Source: Mesostigma viride | Taxonomy: Eukaryota > Streptophyta > Mesostigmatophyceae > Mesostigmatales > Mesostigmataceae | NCBI GenBank assembly: GCA_009746045.1 | Contig: RPFO01000072.1 | Coordinates: forward strand, 2,997,323-3,061,322 | Direction of reading: 5' to 3' | Length of the DNA stretch: 64,000 bases | Shown here: in pieces, positions 10,274 to 54,687 of the stretch | Numbering within the stretch: the stretch's first letter is position 1 | Layout of the letters: every line of letters starts with the position of its first letter | The notes under the pieces: generated by a model | The model's database searches: none | Seen by the model: only the letters and a program-made list of their open reading frames with translations | What the model was told of the DNA's origin: nothing | Program-made: the position numbers and the translations under genes

Positions 10274-10488
10274 GCCCTAGCCTTTGTATAACCATGATGA
10301 TCTTCCTCCCTATGTCTGCGCCTTTAGGTAGGTGCTGGAACACATACTGCATTAGTAACGGGTATGACACAATTATCTATCTACAGGCCGCAGCACTCAA
10401 CAAAGGGTGATCGCAACATTCACCCTGGCAGCCGACTGCTCGACCATGTTTCACCTGATGTGAAAACAGTTATCAGTCGATATATATG
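10274..10488. other. Residual 3'UTR fragment and unique spacer downstream of the dehydratase gene
   Basis: The first 50 bp or so continue the ORF1-element 3'UTR. The rest is unique sequence with no ORF, RNA gene or repeat that I recognise. It lies downstream of the minus-strand dehydratase gene. Confidence 0.5.
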
Positions 10489-10493
10489 TTACA
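10489..10493 (-). terminator. TGTAA poly(A) signal of the pterin dehydratase gene
   Basis: A TGTAA pentamer on the minus strand, 67 nt past the stop codon of the dehydratase gene. TGTAA is the usual green algal poly(A) signal. The motif is short and could be chance, but the spacing is reasonable. Confidence 0.4.
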
Positions 10494-10559
10494 AGAAAGC
10501 TGCCCGTGCTAGAAATTAAGGCTCAAGGTACTCCTAAGGCGCTACTAAAAAACAAAATG

Positions 10560-12604
10560 TCATAGAGAAAGACGGCTTTCGGCCACTTTGACATCCCCCC
10601 TTGACGACTCCCGGTTTTGTTGTTGCTGCTGCAGCCACTGCTTGGAGTACTCCACGGGGACCCTGTCGACCTTGGACGCCATGATCACATCTGCCAGGGA
10701 CACCGCGCTGATGGCGTGCGTGGAGAATACCACCTCCACCTCCCGGAAGTTGGTGAGGTGTAGGTCCTGCAGGGCGTGTGTACAAAATCCCCAACAAATA
10801 CAACATGTGCGTCATCCAATCAGATTATAACTTGTCTTTCTTGAAAGTCGGACCTTTTGTCAATGGGTGTGTCCGGGGGCAGAAGTCCCCCAAAGGAATG
10901 GGCTGTGGCCATTTCATGTGATGGGTTGTCTCATTACAGATGGTGGTGTCTGCATAGCTGTAGTGCTAACCTCAATCTCCCTCGCCGGACATCCAGAGCC
11001 TATGCGATAAATCTCTCAGCGCTTGCACGCCTGGAAAGCTGTTTGGAACGTGAAAGCGTCCCTGGACTGGCATGTGCCCTCACATGACGCCACACTAGTC
11101 AGGACTACCACTCATAACCAGCAAACAAGCCACCTACTAGCCCATAACACTGGGGGGGAAAAAAACATGCACGTCTTGTACAGGGGACTGAAGCCTCAAC
11201 AAGTGTTTACACGTGACCAAGGCACCTAAAAGCACATTCCCCTCCCTCGCATCCACTATCCAATCACAGTTCGAATTTATTGAATTCAACCTTGGGGCAT
11301 GCACAAGTTGAAACATGAAAACGTGAAGGGGTCAACGGGCTGTGCCTCTGCACTCAGGTTTACCCCATCCAAAACTACGGGGGAGGGGCAGCGGGACAGA
11401 GAGGAGAGGGTGGGGGTGGGGGGGAGGGGGGGCTGGCAGATTACACATAGCTTCTAGATCCTAGAAAACCGACCCCTCAATGCACTTTCAGACTTTGTGA
11501 CACCGTCAATAATTCTGGCACACCTATAAAGCCCTGGCCCGCTCACCCCTGACCAACCCCTCTCACACTGCCAAAATATGGCACCATGTGATGCTAGACA
11601 CGAACTGTGTGCCTTAATGAAGCGTTCCGTTCCTTGATGGAAGCAACGCTTCATGTGAAGAGGGTATATGGGCATAAGTGGATGGATAATGGGTTCGAAT
11701 GTAAAATAAAGTGACTGCTGCTGGGATTAAGAGAAGAAAAATGCGTACCACCTACCATCCTGGGACCAATGACGTAAAATAGGGGCTGCCTTGCGAAGCC
11801 GTAGTACGTAGTCAGATGCTGGCTGCTGTCACAATATGTTCTGCCCATTAAAGAATCTGCATGACAAGCAATTCAGAACAGAAGGAATGCAGAGCACATA
11901 CCGGGTGGTGGCCTTCGGCCTCGGCTACTACTGCAACATCGTCGAAGAATTTGATAGCTGTTCACGCACGCACGGGCAAACGGACAGCGGGCAAAATCGT
12001 CCAATTGGAATGGCTTTCACTTAACCATTTGTCAAGGACTTGGCGTATTCATGAAACACCAGTATGATTGGGCGCGTACTCAAGCAGATATATCAAAATC
12101 AGCCGAAAATGATCATGGATCTACAGCCGAACTACACACCAATGTTAAGTGTCAACTGTTCGCAGTGATGTCGAACCAATTGTAAACGAGGAGCGTAAAC
12201 ATGCTCGCTACCTATGCAACCTAGTCTTCACAATTGGTTTCTTTTGAAGAAATTGTGAAGCAAAAATGTTTGAAGCTGACAACATGTTAGCATAAAAAAC
12301 AAGTCGCCAGGAATTAAAGTCTGGCAAACCTATCGCACAAAGCATGATGCCCACCTGACATGAAGTTTTTCGCAGTGAATCTCCGGAAGATAGCCTTGCG
12401 CTGAGGATCGTAATGCCAGTACGGTAACTGCTGCCCATATTTCGTGATTTCGGTTTCTGATAATGCCGGCGTGTCCCTTGAGCACATGCCCTTGCAGCTC
12501 AAACCAACCAGGTCGTCCATTGCTGTGGACCGACGCCGAATCGCGCAATTCACACCCGCCGAAAGCGTCAGAGAGCGCGACACCTGGATAAGCAGGCGCT
12601 GCAT
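10560..12604 (-). CDS. PCD: Pterin-4a-carbinolamine dehydratase, three exons, 170 aa
   Basis: Exons on the minus strand are 12604-12355, 11957-11902 and 10766-10560 (stop TGA 10562-10560), joined in phases 1 and 0 with GT-AG introns. Residues 96-128 match the published dehydratase pattern [EDKH]-x3-H-[HN]-[PCS]-x(5,6)-[YWF]-x9-[HW]-x(8,15)-D: E96, H100-H101-P102, F109, H119, D128. The enzyme dehydrates 4a-hydroxytetrahydrobiopterin and so recycles the pterin cofactor of aromatic amino acid hydroxylases; plants have related forms. The N-terminus (MQRLLIQVSRSLTLSAGVN, then RRR) looks like a mitochondrial or plastid presequence, with the catalytic domain from about residue 60. The glutamine-rich tail after residue 145 is atypical. 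It is transcribed away from the cyclic-nucleotide-binding gene. Family assignment is confident; targeting is inferred. Confidence 0.88.
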
Positions 12605-13569
12605 AGCATTGTCCGCCGAATTTATAACAACACAGCGGATAAACAACAGCCAAAAAACGTTCGTTTGCGGATCTGGTTGACGATGTGACGGGCACGACGC
12701 CGAGGACACATATGGAGAGCTGTGGCAAAATAATTTTCGTGCTGAAAAATACCTGCATCGCCATACTCGATCTGTAGGCACTGCCACCAAACCCAGTGTC
12801 CCCGACTACCCCTGGCCGCGTTGCTTAATATATCAACCTCAAGTAGTATCCAATCAAGGAGACTAATAAGACCCCTGATTTTCTGCTGTGGCTGGAAAGT
12901 GGAAACGTGCTGCATTCGCGTTCTGCGTCAATCTGGCCACAGCCTGCAATCTGGCCAAGCGATGCAAATTTGCACCAGGGCCAGGGCTAAGAAGTTGCGG
13001 CCTGTAGTAGTCGACGCCGTATGGAGTACGGACCCCGCTTCAATGCGGAAAATCTTCAGTCACCCAACAGCAGTTATTCCCACGGCGGTTATCCGACAGG
13101 TACGCCGGGTGTTCAGGTACTTTGATAGGAGGTAGATACAGTTTAGGATACGGATGACCGTCTCCCTGCCGTGTCAGAACTCCCGATGTGTAAAAGTTAT
13201 TCTTGACTTAGCCAGTAATCATGGATGTGTGAAATTAATGAATACAGTATTTTTGTTGAACTGGAATTACAGTCTACAGAGTAGGAAAATGGCTGCCTAC
13301 TGTAGCTACCGATATCCTTTCGCAGACATGAGCACGGTTTATGTGCATTTGCTATGGTTTTTGTGCTTGATTATTCTCTAGCCCAATTCCGAAGGGGACG
13401 TCAGTGATGACTTACAGAGTCTACTGCCTTTTGGTGATTCCCCAAGTACGCTGAAGTATGATAAACGAAGAAGATCATACGGGGCAGTGCGTTAACTGGC
13501 TGCTGCTGATAAGATGATACCACGCTGCCCGAACCTCGTCTGAAAATTTATTTGTAAACCTCGTTGAAA
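12605..13569. promoter_or_regulatory. Intergenic region between divergent genes
   Basis: About 965 bp between the dehydratase ATG (minus) and the first candidate exon of the plus-strand gene. It should hold the dehydratase promoter and 5'UTR and perhaps part of a shared promoter. I see no convincing TATA box or repeated motif. Short ORFs here look like chance frames. Confidence 0.35.
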
Positions 13570-13770
13570 ATGAACGCTTCATTGAAGGGCAGGGGTAGCA
13601 CCAATACGTTATCACCAAGCTCGCCAAGGAGCCTTGAAAGGAAGCTGAGTAAAACGCTTGGTCGCGACGGGTCTTCCAGACCATCCAGCCGAGCAGACGA
13701 TAAGCCTGAAGGCTCACATTCCCAGAGGCCGGCGACATGGGACCCTTGGAAAAGCCACGTGAAGGAGATG
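13570..13770 (+). CDS. Candidate first exon of the cyclic-nucleotide-binding gene
   Basis: A 67-codon open frame starts MNASLKGRGSTNTLSPSSP and ends RPATWDPWKSHVKEM directly before a good donor (GTAAGC). Its S/R/P-rich composition is typical of a disordered N-terminus. It ends in phase 0, whereas the first certain exon (16570) needs two bases from the preceding exon, so at least one exon between them is missing if the two belong together. It could also be part of an unrelated transcript. Confidence 0.35.
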
Positions 13771-14204
13771 GTAAGCGTGCCCTGGCGGTGGGCTGTAAAC
13801 CGCTTCCAATTTACTCTCCCATCCCACCTAAACACTCCCGGTCGTCTTTTATCACTCATATTCTCCTGCTTCCGTGGCGTACACACCCTAGGGGTACGCC
13901 TAGCCTCCGGGTGATTGGGAATGCGTGGGCACAGTCGCGTTGAGCGGGGGAGTATCAAGGGATTAGTTTGTGGTTTCAAGCCAAGCTAAGGAGACACGTG
14001 GCTTGACAATTTCGCTGCCTGTGTGCCTTTCCTCTCAAATGCCAAGGTAGTCACGAGGAAGACCCGCGTCGTCCCCCCGCCAGTTGGGCCCCTCGTGCAC
14101 GGTCATCTGTGTCCCCAATTTTATTTCCTCGGTCAGAATTCGCAGCCTATTTGTTTGCGTGACAGCCACGCATCCATGTGGCCGGATGCCAGTCATGCAT
14201 GCTC
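13771..14204. other. Unique sequence, possibly intronic
   Basis: Follows the candidate first exon. Several short open frames overlap on both strands, but none has recognisable motifs and none can be phased to a neighbouring exon. No repeats or RNA genes seen. Confidence 0.4.
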
Positions 14205-14535
14205 CAGGCAACACACACACATGCACACACATACACGCACACACATACACGCACACACATACACGCACACACATACACGCACACACACAGAAACCGAAAC
14301 ATACACACGCACATACACGCACATACACGCACAGCCACGCACATCCACGCACATCCACACACATCCACGCACATCCACGCACATCCACGCACATCCACGC
14401 ACATCCACGCACATCCACGCACATCCACGCACATCCACGCACATACACGCACATACACGCACATACACGCACATACACACACACACAGAAACCGAAACAT
14501 ACACATGCACATCCACGCACACGCACACGCACACG

Positions 14536-14566
<31 letters not shown>

Positions 14567-14600
14567 ACGCACACGCACACGCACACGCACACGCACACGC
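14205..14600. repeat. CA/ACGC-rich compound microsatellite
   Basis: Alternating blocks of ACACGC, ACATCC and CA repeats. The 35-bp-scale block containing GAAACCGAAACATACACA appears twice (about 14287 and 14486), so the array has higher-order duplication. Long open frames across it on both strands are purely repetitive and not genes. Confidence 0.9.
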
Positions 14601-14929
14601 GCATTGTACCCTGGCATGCAGGCATGCAGCCCTCATGGGCCACGCTGTAGTGTGTAACCAGGTAGCTGCTGGGTTTCCTTTCCAGTTGGGCGTGCCATCT
14701 GCCGCCCCAACGCGTGGACCCGCTTTGCCTGTGAAGGATGGAATTGGCTTCTATTGGAAGTGGCTTCTACTGGAAGGGGCTTCTATTGGAAGGTGCTTTT
14801 ATAAGGGGCTTTTACTGGAAGGGGCTTCTATTGGAAGGGGCTGTAATAGGGCTGGGCTGTTATTGGACACGACACACAGACAGCATGGTCCCATGTACTG
14901 CCTCATGGAGCACGGTATGGTTGCCAGCA
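14601..14929. other. Short imperfect repeats around GGAAGGGGCTTCTATT
   Basis: 14740-14860 contains five or six irregular copies of a GGAAGGGGCTTCTATT-like motif about 16 bp long. The remainder is unique. No gene is evident. Confidence 0.5.
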
Positions 14930-15121
14930 TAAGCTAGTAGCACCCATGCCCCCGTTGCCAGCACAAGCTAGTAGCACCAATGCTCCCGTTGCCAGCATAA
15001 GCTAGTAGCACCCATGCTCCCGTTGCCAGCATAAGCTAGTAGCACCCATGCTCCCGTTGCCAGCATAAGCTAGTAGCACCAATGCTCCCGTTGCCAGCAC
15101 AAGCTAGTAGCACCCATGCTC
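14930..15121. repeat. 34-bp tandem repeat, about 5.5 copies
   Basis: The unit contains GCCAGCATAAGCTAGTAGCA followed by CCCATGCTCCCGTT. Copies differ by single C/T and A/C changes. It is non-coding in all frames. Confidence 0.9.
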
Positions 15122-15400
15122 CCATACCGAGCAGGTGGTGACCAGCGGCACGATGCGCTGACAGCAAGGAGGGGATGGTTGCTTCCTGACCCCACCCGCC
15201 CGCCCGCCCGCCCGCCTGCCTGCCCGCCCGCCCACCCACCCACCCACCCACCCACCCACCCACCCACCCACCCACCCACCCACCCACCCACCCACCCACC
15301 CACCCACCCACCCACCCACCCACCCACCCACCCACCCACCCACCCACCCACCCACCCACCCACCCACCCACCCACCCACCCACCCACCCACCCGCCACCA
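15122..15400. repeat. (CCCG)n/(CCCA)n array
   Basis: A short CCCG tract (15188-15232) changes into about 170 bp of uninterrupted CCCA. Proline/histidine and tryptophan/glycine frames across it are artefacts. The C-rich strand is the plus strand. Confidence 0.9.
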
Positions 15401-16569
15401 CCCACGAACACGCACACATGCACAACTTCCATAGTGACACCATCCCGCGGTACCAGCACCAGAGGTCCTTGACTGGACCGAGACAGTGCACCTCCCGCGG
15501 GGAGAACGGTCCACCGTGTGTCCAACTTACCTCGCCCCTTCCCATCCATGCTCTTCGCTTGTTGGAAATGTCCCCGCATGTGATGCCACCCCCCATCCTC
15601 GGCTGCACCTGTGGTCTAACAATAGATGATGCCGGCCATTCGCGTCGGTCTGCAAGCCAAGGCTAGGCTCAACCGGCGAACGGCGGCACTGCAGACGCCG
15701 TGAGTCGCAAGCCTCGTGCACGAGATACAGGCTTGTCGGGTTTGACCATTGATGCATGCCGCACTGGCCTGCTAGATCAACTTGGTGTTTGTAGGCTCAG
15801 TGGTATGCCAACAGCTTGTTGGTGAGATTGGCGTCTTTTCGGCACTCTAGCCGGTCACAGTGGTGTTACTACAGGTCCAACGGACATCACCAGTTACAGC
15901 AGTTCTGCTGTCATGCCTTCTTTTTCCCTTTTCTGAGCGTATGGCAGTGGCTAGCCAGTCTCGTGTCCCAAAAATCTCGCCCACGGAGGCAGCGTAATGC
16001 TCATCCCTGCCACGTCACGCGTACGTGTTCATCATGATAGGGCGTGCGTACGGCAGGCAGTAGCCACCATGAAACCATCAGCGTACCTTGATTGCTTCCA
16101 TTTGCAACATACATGGCCGATCATGTCGATTGCGGCTGGTTAGCCCCTTGTTATGCGCCTCGTTGGAAACGTACCTTGAAGAGAATGGCCAAGGTTCGTT
16201 TCAAGCATGCGTTGGCCAGGTTGTGGGTAGGTCGTAGGATTGCGTCATCGCGGCGGTAGGCTCTGGTGCATGCCTGGCAGGGCTGTGAGTGGGATTATGC
16301 AAGTTCCCTTTATTTCATCGAAACTCTCCCTACTCCGTTCCGATGGATTTTTTTGACTCCTACCTTTTCCCTAAATTTTAGTTTCACCACCCCATGCTAA
16401 TCTTATTCACTTTAGGTTCACTGCCCCATGCTTATCTCCGATGCTTATCTCCTTATGTGCATATCTCCCATGCTTTCTCCAATGCTTTCCTTCGATGCTT
16501 TTCTTCGATGCTTATCTTGGATGCATACGTCCTTCTGTGCATATCTCCCTTGTGTGTTGGATCCCCCAG
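15401..16569. other. Unassigned sequence upstream of the first firm CNBD exon
   Basis: About 1.1 kb with no recognised gene. The missing exon or exons linking the candidate first exon to 16570 may lie here or further left. The last 180 bp are pyrimidine-rich, with irregular ATGCTTATCTCC-like repeats, as expected in front of a splice acceptor. Confidence 0.4.
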
Positions 16570-33747
<17,178 letters not shown>

Positions 33748-34402
33748 CCCGGGGACGTGACGTGCACAGTCTACGTGTAAATTTGTAAGCCCGGGGAGCA
33801 GGGAGGCCCATGGAGTTGTTGTTTGAAGTTCTAAACAGATACTGGTCACTCTATGTACACCACTGGATACACTGGCTTGCGGCGATGGGATGGTTGTGAC
33901 GATGCGGCTAGCTTGTCACTGCCCCTGGTTGAGTGGTTTCACGCACAGAATAGCGCGGTTTCAGAGGCAGTCTTGTAACCGGGGTACGTTACCCCTAATC
34001 GTCTCAAGCAAACCATTCAATGTCACTAGGTATAGCCATCTTGCGGTATAGCCATCAAGACGTTGGAACCCCGTGCATCTCGGAATAGTTGTCTTGTCTA
34101 ATTAACATTATGTCTTGAAAGAGACATCCAACTGAATTAATTTATACTGAATCACATAAAATCACACGTTACAGGGACGGCTAATCAGCGGCCACCGGCG
34201 TCAAAACAGACAGTTTATAGTAGTATGTAGGTAAGTACAAGTGCGTGAACATGCACTGAAGGCATGCCACGGAGTACCCGATGAGGTACTTTTCTGCGCG
34301 GATACTTCACGTACCCGCGAAGGCAAGTGGCGCGACTCACTCGCCCAGGTCTGGAGTCGCAGATAGCAACTCCATGTCATCCGGACTATCCAAGACGACT
34401 GC
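33748..34402. other. 3' flank of the CNBD gene and unique spacer
   Basis: TGTAA occurs at 33776-33780 and 33784-33788, 29-41 nt past the stop codon, and may be the poly(A) signal. From about 34205 the sequence belongs to a dispersed repeat shared with 54405-54605 (GCGTGAACATGCACTGAA, AGTACCCGATGAGGTACTTT, GGTCTGGAGTCGCAGATAGC). Nothing else recognised. Confidence 0.5.
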
Positions 34403-34414
34403 ATGCTCGGCCTT

Positions 34415-34591
34415 TTCGGATTGTTAGCCTGTCCTTTTAGCTAGCCGCGCCCGATTGCAGCTGTGGCATGCCTTTGGCATGAAGGAGACTGGGGGTCTCT
34501 GCCCTTTCTCCTGTAGTGCACACACAGGGATTAAAAGCACTTCGGTGCTCCGTGACTCCCCAACGGGAGCACGAGTTTAATTAATTAATTA
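34415..34591 (+). mobile_element. 5'-truncated family A 3' end with perfect 12-bp target duplication
   Basis: The duplication ATGCTCGGCCTT lies at 34403-34414 and 34592-34603. The insert keeps about 150 bp of the family A 3'UTR, the two terminal hairpins and a short (TTAA)n tail. It splits the dispersed repeat that continues at 34604. Identity with element A's 3' end is very high, suggesting recent movement. Confidence 0.9.
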
Positions 34592-34927
34592 ATGCTCGGC
34601 CTTGATGACGTACGGGCGCATGTCGGGGCCTAGGTTGAATGCTAGCACCCGATAGTAGTATGTAAGGTAAGTAAGTGAGTACTTGCGTGTCATGCGCATG
34701 CATGCACATGGGCATGCCACGGGGCACGGAGTACTATGCTAATCTCATTAGAAAATAATTACACGAAAGTAATAAACAAATATGATATCAAGGAGACAAC
34801 CAGCGCAGGCCAGAAATATGATATGCTCACGCGGGTCTTAAATATTGCACCCACAGAACTTGCTGAATCGTCTATCGTGTCCGATTGCTGCTGCATGTGG
34901 CATGCCTCTGGCATGCATAGGAACATG

Positions 34928-36874
34928 CACTGAAGGCCACGAGGTAGCCATGGCTGTCGGAGCTTATAACTTTCACGTTTGAGCCCCGAATTCAGCTGTG
35001 AATATCACAATCGCTTCGTCTTTCTTAGACGCACATGCTGATATAATTTTCCGAAGCTATAACGCACTATATGGGGAATAAACGCGCCTCGACGCAACGC
35101 AGCCTGGCGGCTGCGCTCGGCAATGAAAATACGTCTGCAGCCCCGGCAGCAGATTCGCCCTCAAGCCCACACGGCAATGGTGACACTAGTTGTGCACTGG
35201 TGGTTGCCCAGCCCCCTCACGGACTTGCCTCGCCCTCTGCATCGCCAGAGCCTAAACGTAGCCGCCCTGAGCATCCGCCCCCTGACGAGCCGGACTGGAA
35301 AGAAATAGACTTTGACGCCAAATCAGCTACATGGTGGACACAAGGCTGCGCAAATCCCATCCAGTTTATGAACGCCGTGTTCTTCGGGTCGCGCACCTCG
35401 CTTCTTGCCCTGTGCAAGCACTTTTACGTCCAAGGCCGCATCATTATGCCTACCCGCATGGATTCCCCGTCGGATCTGTCCAGCTACTCCCGCCCCCGCC
35501 TTCAGCTCCTCGCCCTCTGCTGCCTCCTAGGGCGCTCTGTCGCCGACATCTGGGCCCCCCCCTCCACCTCCGAAATTCGCTCCATCATCAACAACGCCAT
35601 CGAACAGCACGTGACACCCCTGGCCGCAGATGTGGCGGCCATGGGCGGCACGTTGGCTGCCGAGCTTCCCAATCTCTCCTCCACCACCACCGCCACCTCC
35701 AAGCTCCTCGCCTCCACCTCCACCACAACCGACGCCCTCACCGCCCAGCTTCTCGCCATCGACAAGCGCCTGCAGGACAATGCCATAGCCATCGAATGCT
35801 TGCAGAACACTGCCGGCATCACTGCTCAGGCGGTGAAGGACATCGCCGCTCGGCCAGCCCCTGCTGGCCCTGCCGGCGATGCTCCTCCCATCCCGACCTG
35901 GGCGGACATGCTTAAGCAACACGCCACCTCCACCACCTCCGCCGTCGCCGCCCAGCTTAAGCAGCAGACGCTGGACCTCCGCGAGGAGGCCGAGCTCGCC
36001 AAGCGCAGCCTTAACGTCATAGTCAAGCACTTCGACCCGCTGCAGGACGAGACCTCCGAGACCCTTGCCCTGGCGTTTGAGAACAAAATCCTTGTCCCCA
36101 TGGCTATCACTGGTAAGGGCAAGCCGCGGGGGGTGACCCGCCTTCCCCGCTCGCGGGGTAAGGCCGGCCCCTCCCCCTTGCTCCTCACCTTTGACACCAT
36201 GGCGGATAAGATGGAGTTCCTCAAGTGTCGCAAGCGGCTTGGGGGGACCGCCTACACGCTGGACGACGACTTGACCTTGACGCAGCAACAACGGCGACGG
36301 GAGTTATGGCCGACCTACCTCCAGCTTCGGCAGACGGCGGGGCAGAAGCCGGTCTAATGGAAGGGGGGGACATCTACGTCGCCCACAAGCCCTGGCAGGC
36401 GACCCCTGCCGCCCCAGCCACCCCAGCCACCCCAGCCTAGGGAATATATAGCAGTAGTGTAGACTAGAAAGCTTAGTGACGTGGCCATGTATGCCTACGT
36501 GATGGGCCCACACCCGCCCTTGCAATAGCCGTAGCAATTTCGAGTCATGCTTTGCCCATGCAGGGAGTTACTCCCTGCTGAGAGGCCATGTGTACCCTAG
36601 CTATAGCCTAGCCACATACCTTCCACCCCATATGTCACGCAGGCCTTCTAGGCCCTCTCCTCAAGCCCCCCGTGGGTGCCTGTGCTTGTTTAGGAGGCAT
36701 GAACCATCATGGAGGTGCAGGTGCACCTAGTGCACCCAGAGCAGGTGATAGTTGTACATCCTACACCTGCAGGTTGTCGCCCTGATTGTATTACAAACCC
36801 ATAGATGCCCCTTTCTCAGGGCTATGTGTTACATATGCTCCCCACGGAGCTATGATTTTAATTAATTAATTAAT
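34928..36874 (+). mobile_element. Element E, ORF1-only retroelement
   Basis: One CACGAGG unit at the 5' end, the conserved 5'UTR (34940-35070), ORF1 (35071-36440), a 3'UTR, a terminal hairpin at 36831-36855 with arms GCTCC/GGAGC around CCAC, and a (TTAA)n tail. There is no RT. The hairpin arm sequence differs from elements B, C and F but still pairs. Confidence 0.75.
35071..36440 (+). pseudogene. ORF1 of element E with a late premature stop
   Basis: Open from ATG 35071 (MGNKRASTQRSLAAALGNEN) to a TAA at 36355, 428 codons. The TAA replaces the tyrosine codon of the conserved PVYWKG motif. Beyond it the frame stays open (WKGGDIYVAHKPWQ) to the ancestral TAG at 36438-36440. Regions match the other copies: S/P-rich N-terminus, coiled-coil-like middle, RRM-like SLNVIVKHFDPLQDET and YTLDDDLTLTQQQRRRELWP. 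It would make an L1-ORF1p-like protein lacking the last 27 residues, so function is doubtful. Confidence 0.75.
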
Positions 36875-36996
36875 TAATGCATAATAGGAAGGAGAAAGGG
36901 GGTCTCTGCCCTTTCTTCCTGTTGTGCACATACAGGGATTAAAAGCACTCCGGTGCTCCGTGACTCCCCAACGGGAGCACAAGTTTAATTAATTAA

Positions 36997-38478
36997 GAAA
37001 CAAATACCGTCTGCATCCAGTCGTGCCCAAACCATGTAGTCTCTGAGGGGGATACAATCCTCATAATCTGAGCTGTCCCCGGGCTCGACTACTGTAATGG
37101 CAGACGAGGCGGTAGTGTAGCGGCTATCCTCAGGGGCACAGTAACCTCCACCCGCCTGCGGATCGACTAGTCTACCCTGCATTCTAGCGCAATTCATGCA
37201 TGGGCCGCGGGGCCCGTGGGGATAGAAATGCCCTTCAGGTTCAGGTGCGGCTTATCGCACGGTGCGTAGTGCCGTGTAGTTTCTGATTTCTCATTATAGT
37301 ATGATAGTTGTCTACAGTGCTATCATGAACTGACTGAATGGGCCAGGGCTGCTTAGTGAACATTTTTTCAGAGCAATTGATGATTCAGTGATTACCGACT
37401 CATGGACTAGTACACCAGCCGTACATTAGACAATATTGGTAGTTGTCGTGGGTCTCCGTCGTTGATGTACATTGGAGGCCACCGACTGACTCGGATCTTC
37501 AGTTCTAATGAATCACGCATCAATGCCGCTACTACCGACTAGTGCGTCTCACATCATAATCATCAATGAAAACTTTGATCAAGTGTCGGTCGGCGGTGAT
37601 CATGAATTGTGAGTTTGAGGAATAGTCCGGGGACCTCAGTCGGCTGGCTCATGGTGGGTCATGACCGGACTGATGACGGACGGCCGGAGTGGCATGCGGA
37701 GCCGGCCTCTTTTCAAGAGGTGCCCGAATCCTCCATGCAGCAGCGTTATTACTGATTCGAGTAGCATACTGATTTGACTGTCGTGTCAACCACTTGATCG
37801 ACACAGAATAATTAGGTGGGTAGCCCTTGGGTAGCCAAATATGTACATTGTACTGTAGGCATGCTCCGCGTGCGGCAGCATTAGGTACAGTACCCTGTCA
37901 ATGCCAGTTTTTGCCTGCCGAAGGCATTAGGACAGACCGGCAGAGGCTGTTGAACATAGCCATTTCTCCCGTGCGTGTGCAGAAGTGCCGACGTTCGATG
38001 GTGAACTGCTACTTACGTAATTTACAGGCGAGCGCCCAAAGCAACACACGCGTTTGATAGAACCTCGTCCATTTCGTGTGATGACACAGCTACAAGGTAG
38101 CAACAGTGCCGCTACCCTGGTGGGCAGCATGCTACAGTACCCATCGGAGCGAAAAATTTCGGAGGAGGCGCAATTGACTTCTCATCGAAGAAGGCTCATT
38201 ACTTTCTAATCGCGGGCGCTTCTAGGAATTTCCTGCCTTAGAACTTGAACACAGGTAGGAGGAATAGAATTACCTGGACGTGCAAGAAAGCTACTGGCCA
38301 CCACTGGCTTTGTTGTTGTGAGTGACGGTAATTACACCCTGGCCAGAAAATGCAGCTCATGGTCACGTGTACTTGCGAAAGTGATCACAACTACGTCGAC
38401 ATAACGCCTTGCTGCTTGTCCATGTAAAATCTTCATTTCAAGGGTTGCGATCCCTTGATCTACTATGCGAATCATTTC
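36997..38478. other. Unique intergenic region upstream of the GT29 gene
   Basis: About 1.5 kb without recognised repeats or genes. A 70-codon minus frame (36985-37197) beginning MNCARMQGRLVDPQ has no recognised domain and abuts a retroelement tail, so it may be a fragment of something larger. The last few hundred bases probably contain the GT29 promoter and 5'UTR. No clear promoter motif seen. Confidence 0.4.
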
Positions 38479-53773
<15,295 letters not shown>

Positions 53774-54687
53774 CCTTTACTTTGCATAACAACGGCAGGT
53801 CGTGACAGTCAGGCATGTGGTGATGTAGCTGGAACGACAAGCAAGTAAATAGTGGGGCGTCTGGTGACGTGACCAGTACAAGTCGCCCGTCTAGGATGGC
53901 ATGGGTCAATGGTTGGTTGCGAGGTGGCAGAATCACACACGGTTGGTTTGAGCCGCTTGACAGGCCCAAGGAAGACAAACGTCAGGCGTCTGGTTATTTT
54001 ACCAGTGACAAATCGCAAGACATTGGTCCACACATCCTGTGGCATGACCAGTAACAAGCGGGGCACACAGATGTCCTTGGGCAAGATGCTGTTATTTGCG
54101 ATCCTGGACCTGTTTTATCGCCCCAAGCGTGGCGGGATCCCAAAATGCTAGTGCCTCAGGGTGACGCTTATGTCAAGACCTACCAGGTGCAGCACCATGT
54201 GCGCACCGTGGGGCCGAACTGTCGCGCTGACTGGCTCAACTCTTCGCCTCTAATCTGGCCCACAGCCGGGTGATGCGCGGGGCCACTACCACTTGAATCC
54301 CAATGGCCACGTCTCTGATCATGCTCCTTTCGTGCATTGTTGTGTATCGCTCCGCTTCCCTGAAGTCTCACGTCCCTAGATTGACAGACCACCAGACTCG
54401 GTAAGTAAGTAAGTGCGTGAACATGCACTGAAAAGCATGCCATGGAGTACCCGATGAGGTACTTTTCTAGTCCACTTCAACCGCGAAGGCAAGTGGAACG
54501 TCTCGCTCTCCTAGGTCTGGAGTCGCAGATAGCCGGCATCTCCGTGCTATCCGGACTATCCAAGACGACTGTACGCGTCGGCCATGATGACGTGTGTGGG
54601 GCCGGTAGGTTGCATGCTACCCCCCGATAGCCCATGAGAATATAAAGGCTTCTAGCTCGGGCCGGAGCCTGAGGGGTTTTAGGGGCA
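53774..54687. other. 3' flank of GT29 and dispersed repeat
   Basis: 53840-54060 has imperfect internal repeats (GGCGTCTGGT, TGACCAGTA). 54405-54605 is the second copy of the dispersed repeat seen at 34205-34402. 54630-54687 resembles 28690-28735 (GAGAATAT, CCGGAGCCTGAGGG, TTTTAGGGG). No gene recognised. Confidence 0.5.

Larger units (their letters stand above)
34760..36996 (+). mobile_element. Family A 3'UTR copy split by element E
   Basis: 34790-34925 matches the family A 3'UTR (ATGATATGCTCAC, GGGTCTTA, GCACCCACAG, GGCATGCCT). The matching remainder, with the hairpins and (TTAA)n tail, resumes at 36875-36996. Element E lies between them. GCATAGGAA on the left and GCATAATAGGAA on the right may be a decayed target duplication. 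Confidence 0.6.

Noticed and set aside
36985-37197. 70-codon minus-strand frame with DSSDYEDCIPLRDYMVWARL
   Set aside because: No recognised family, short, and it begins beside a retroelement tail. It may be a transposon fragment but cannot be supported.
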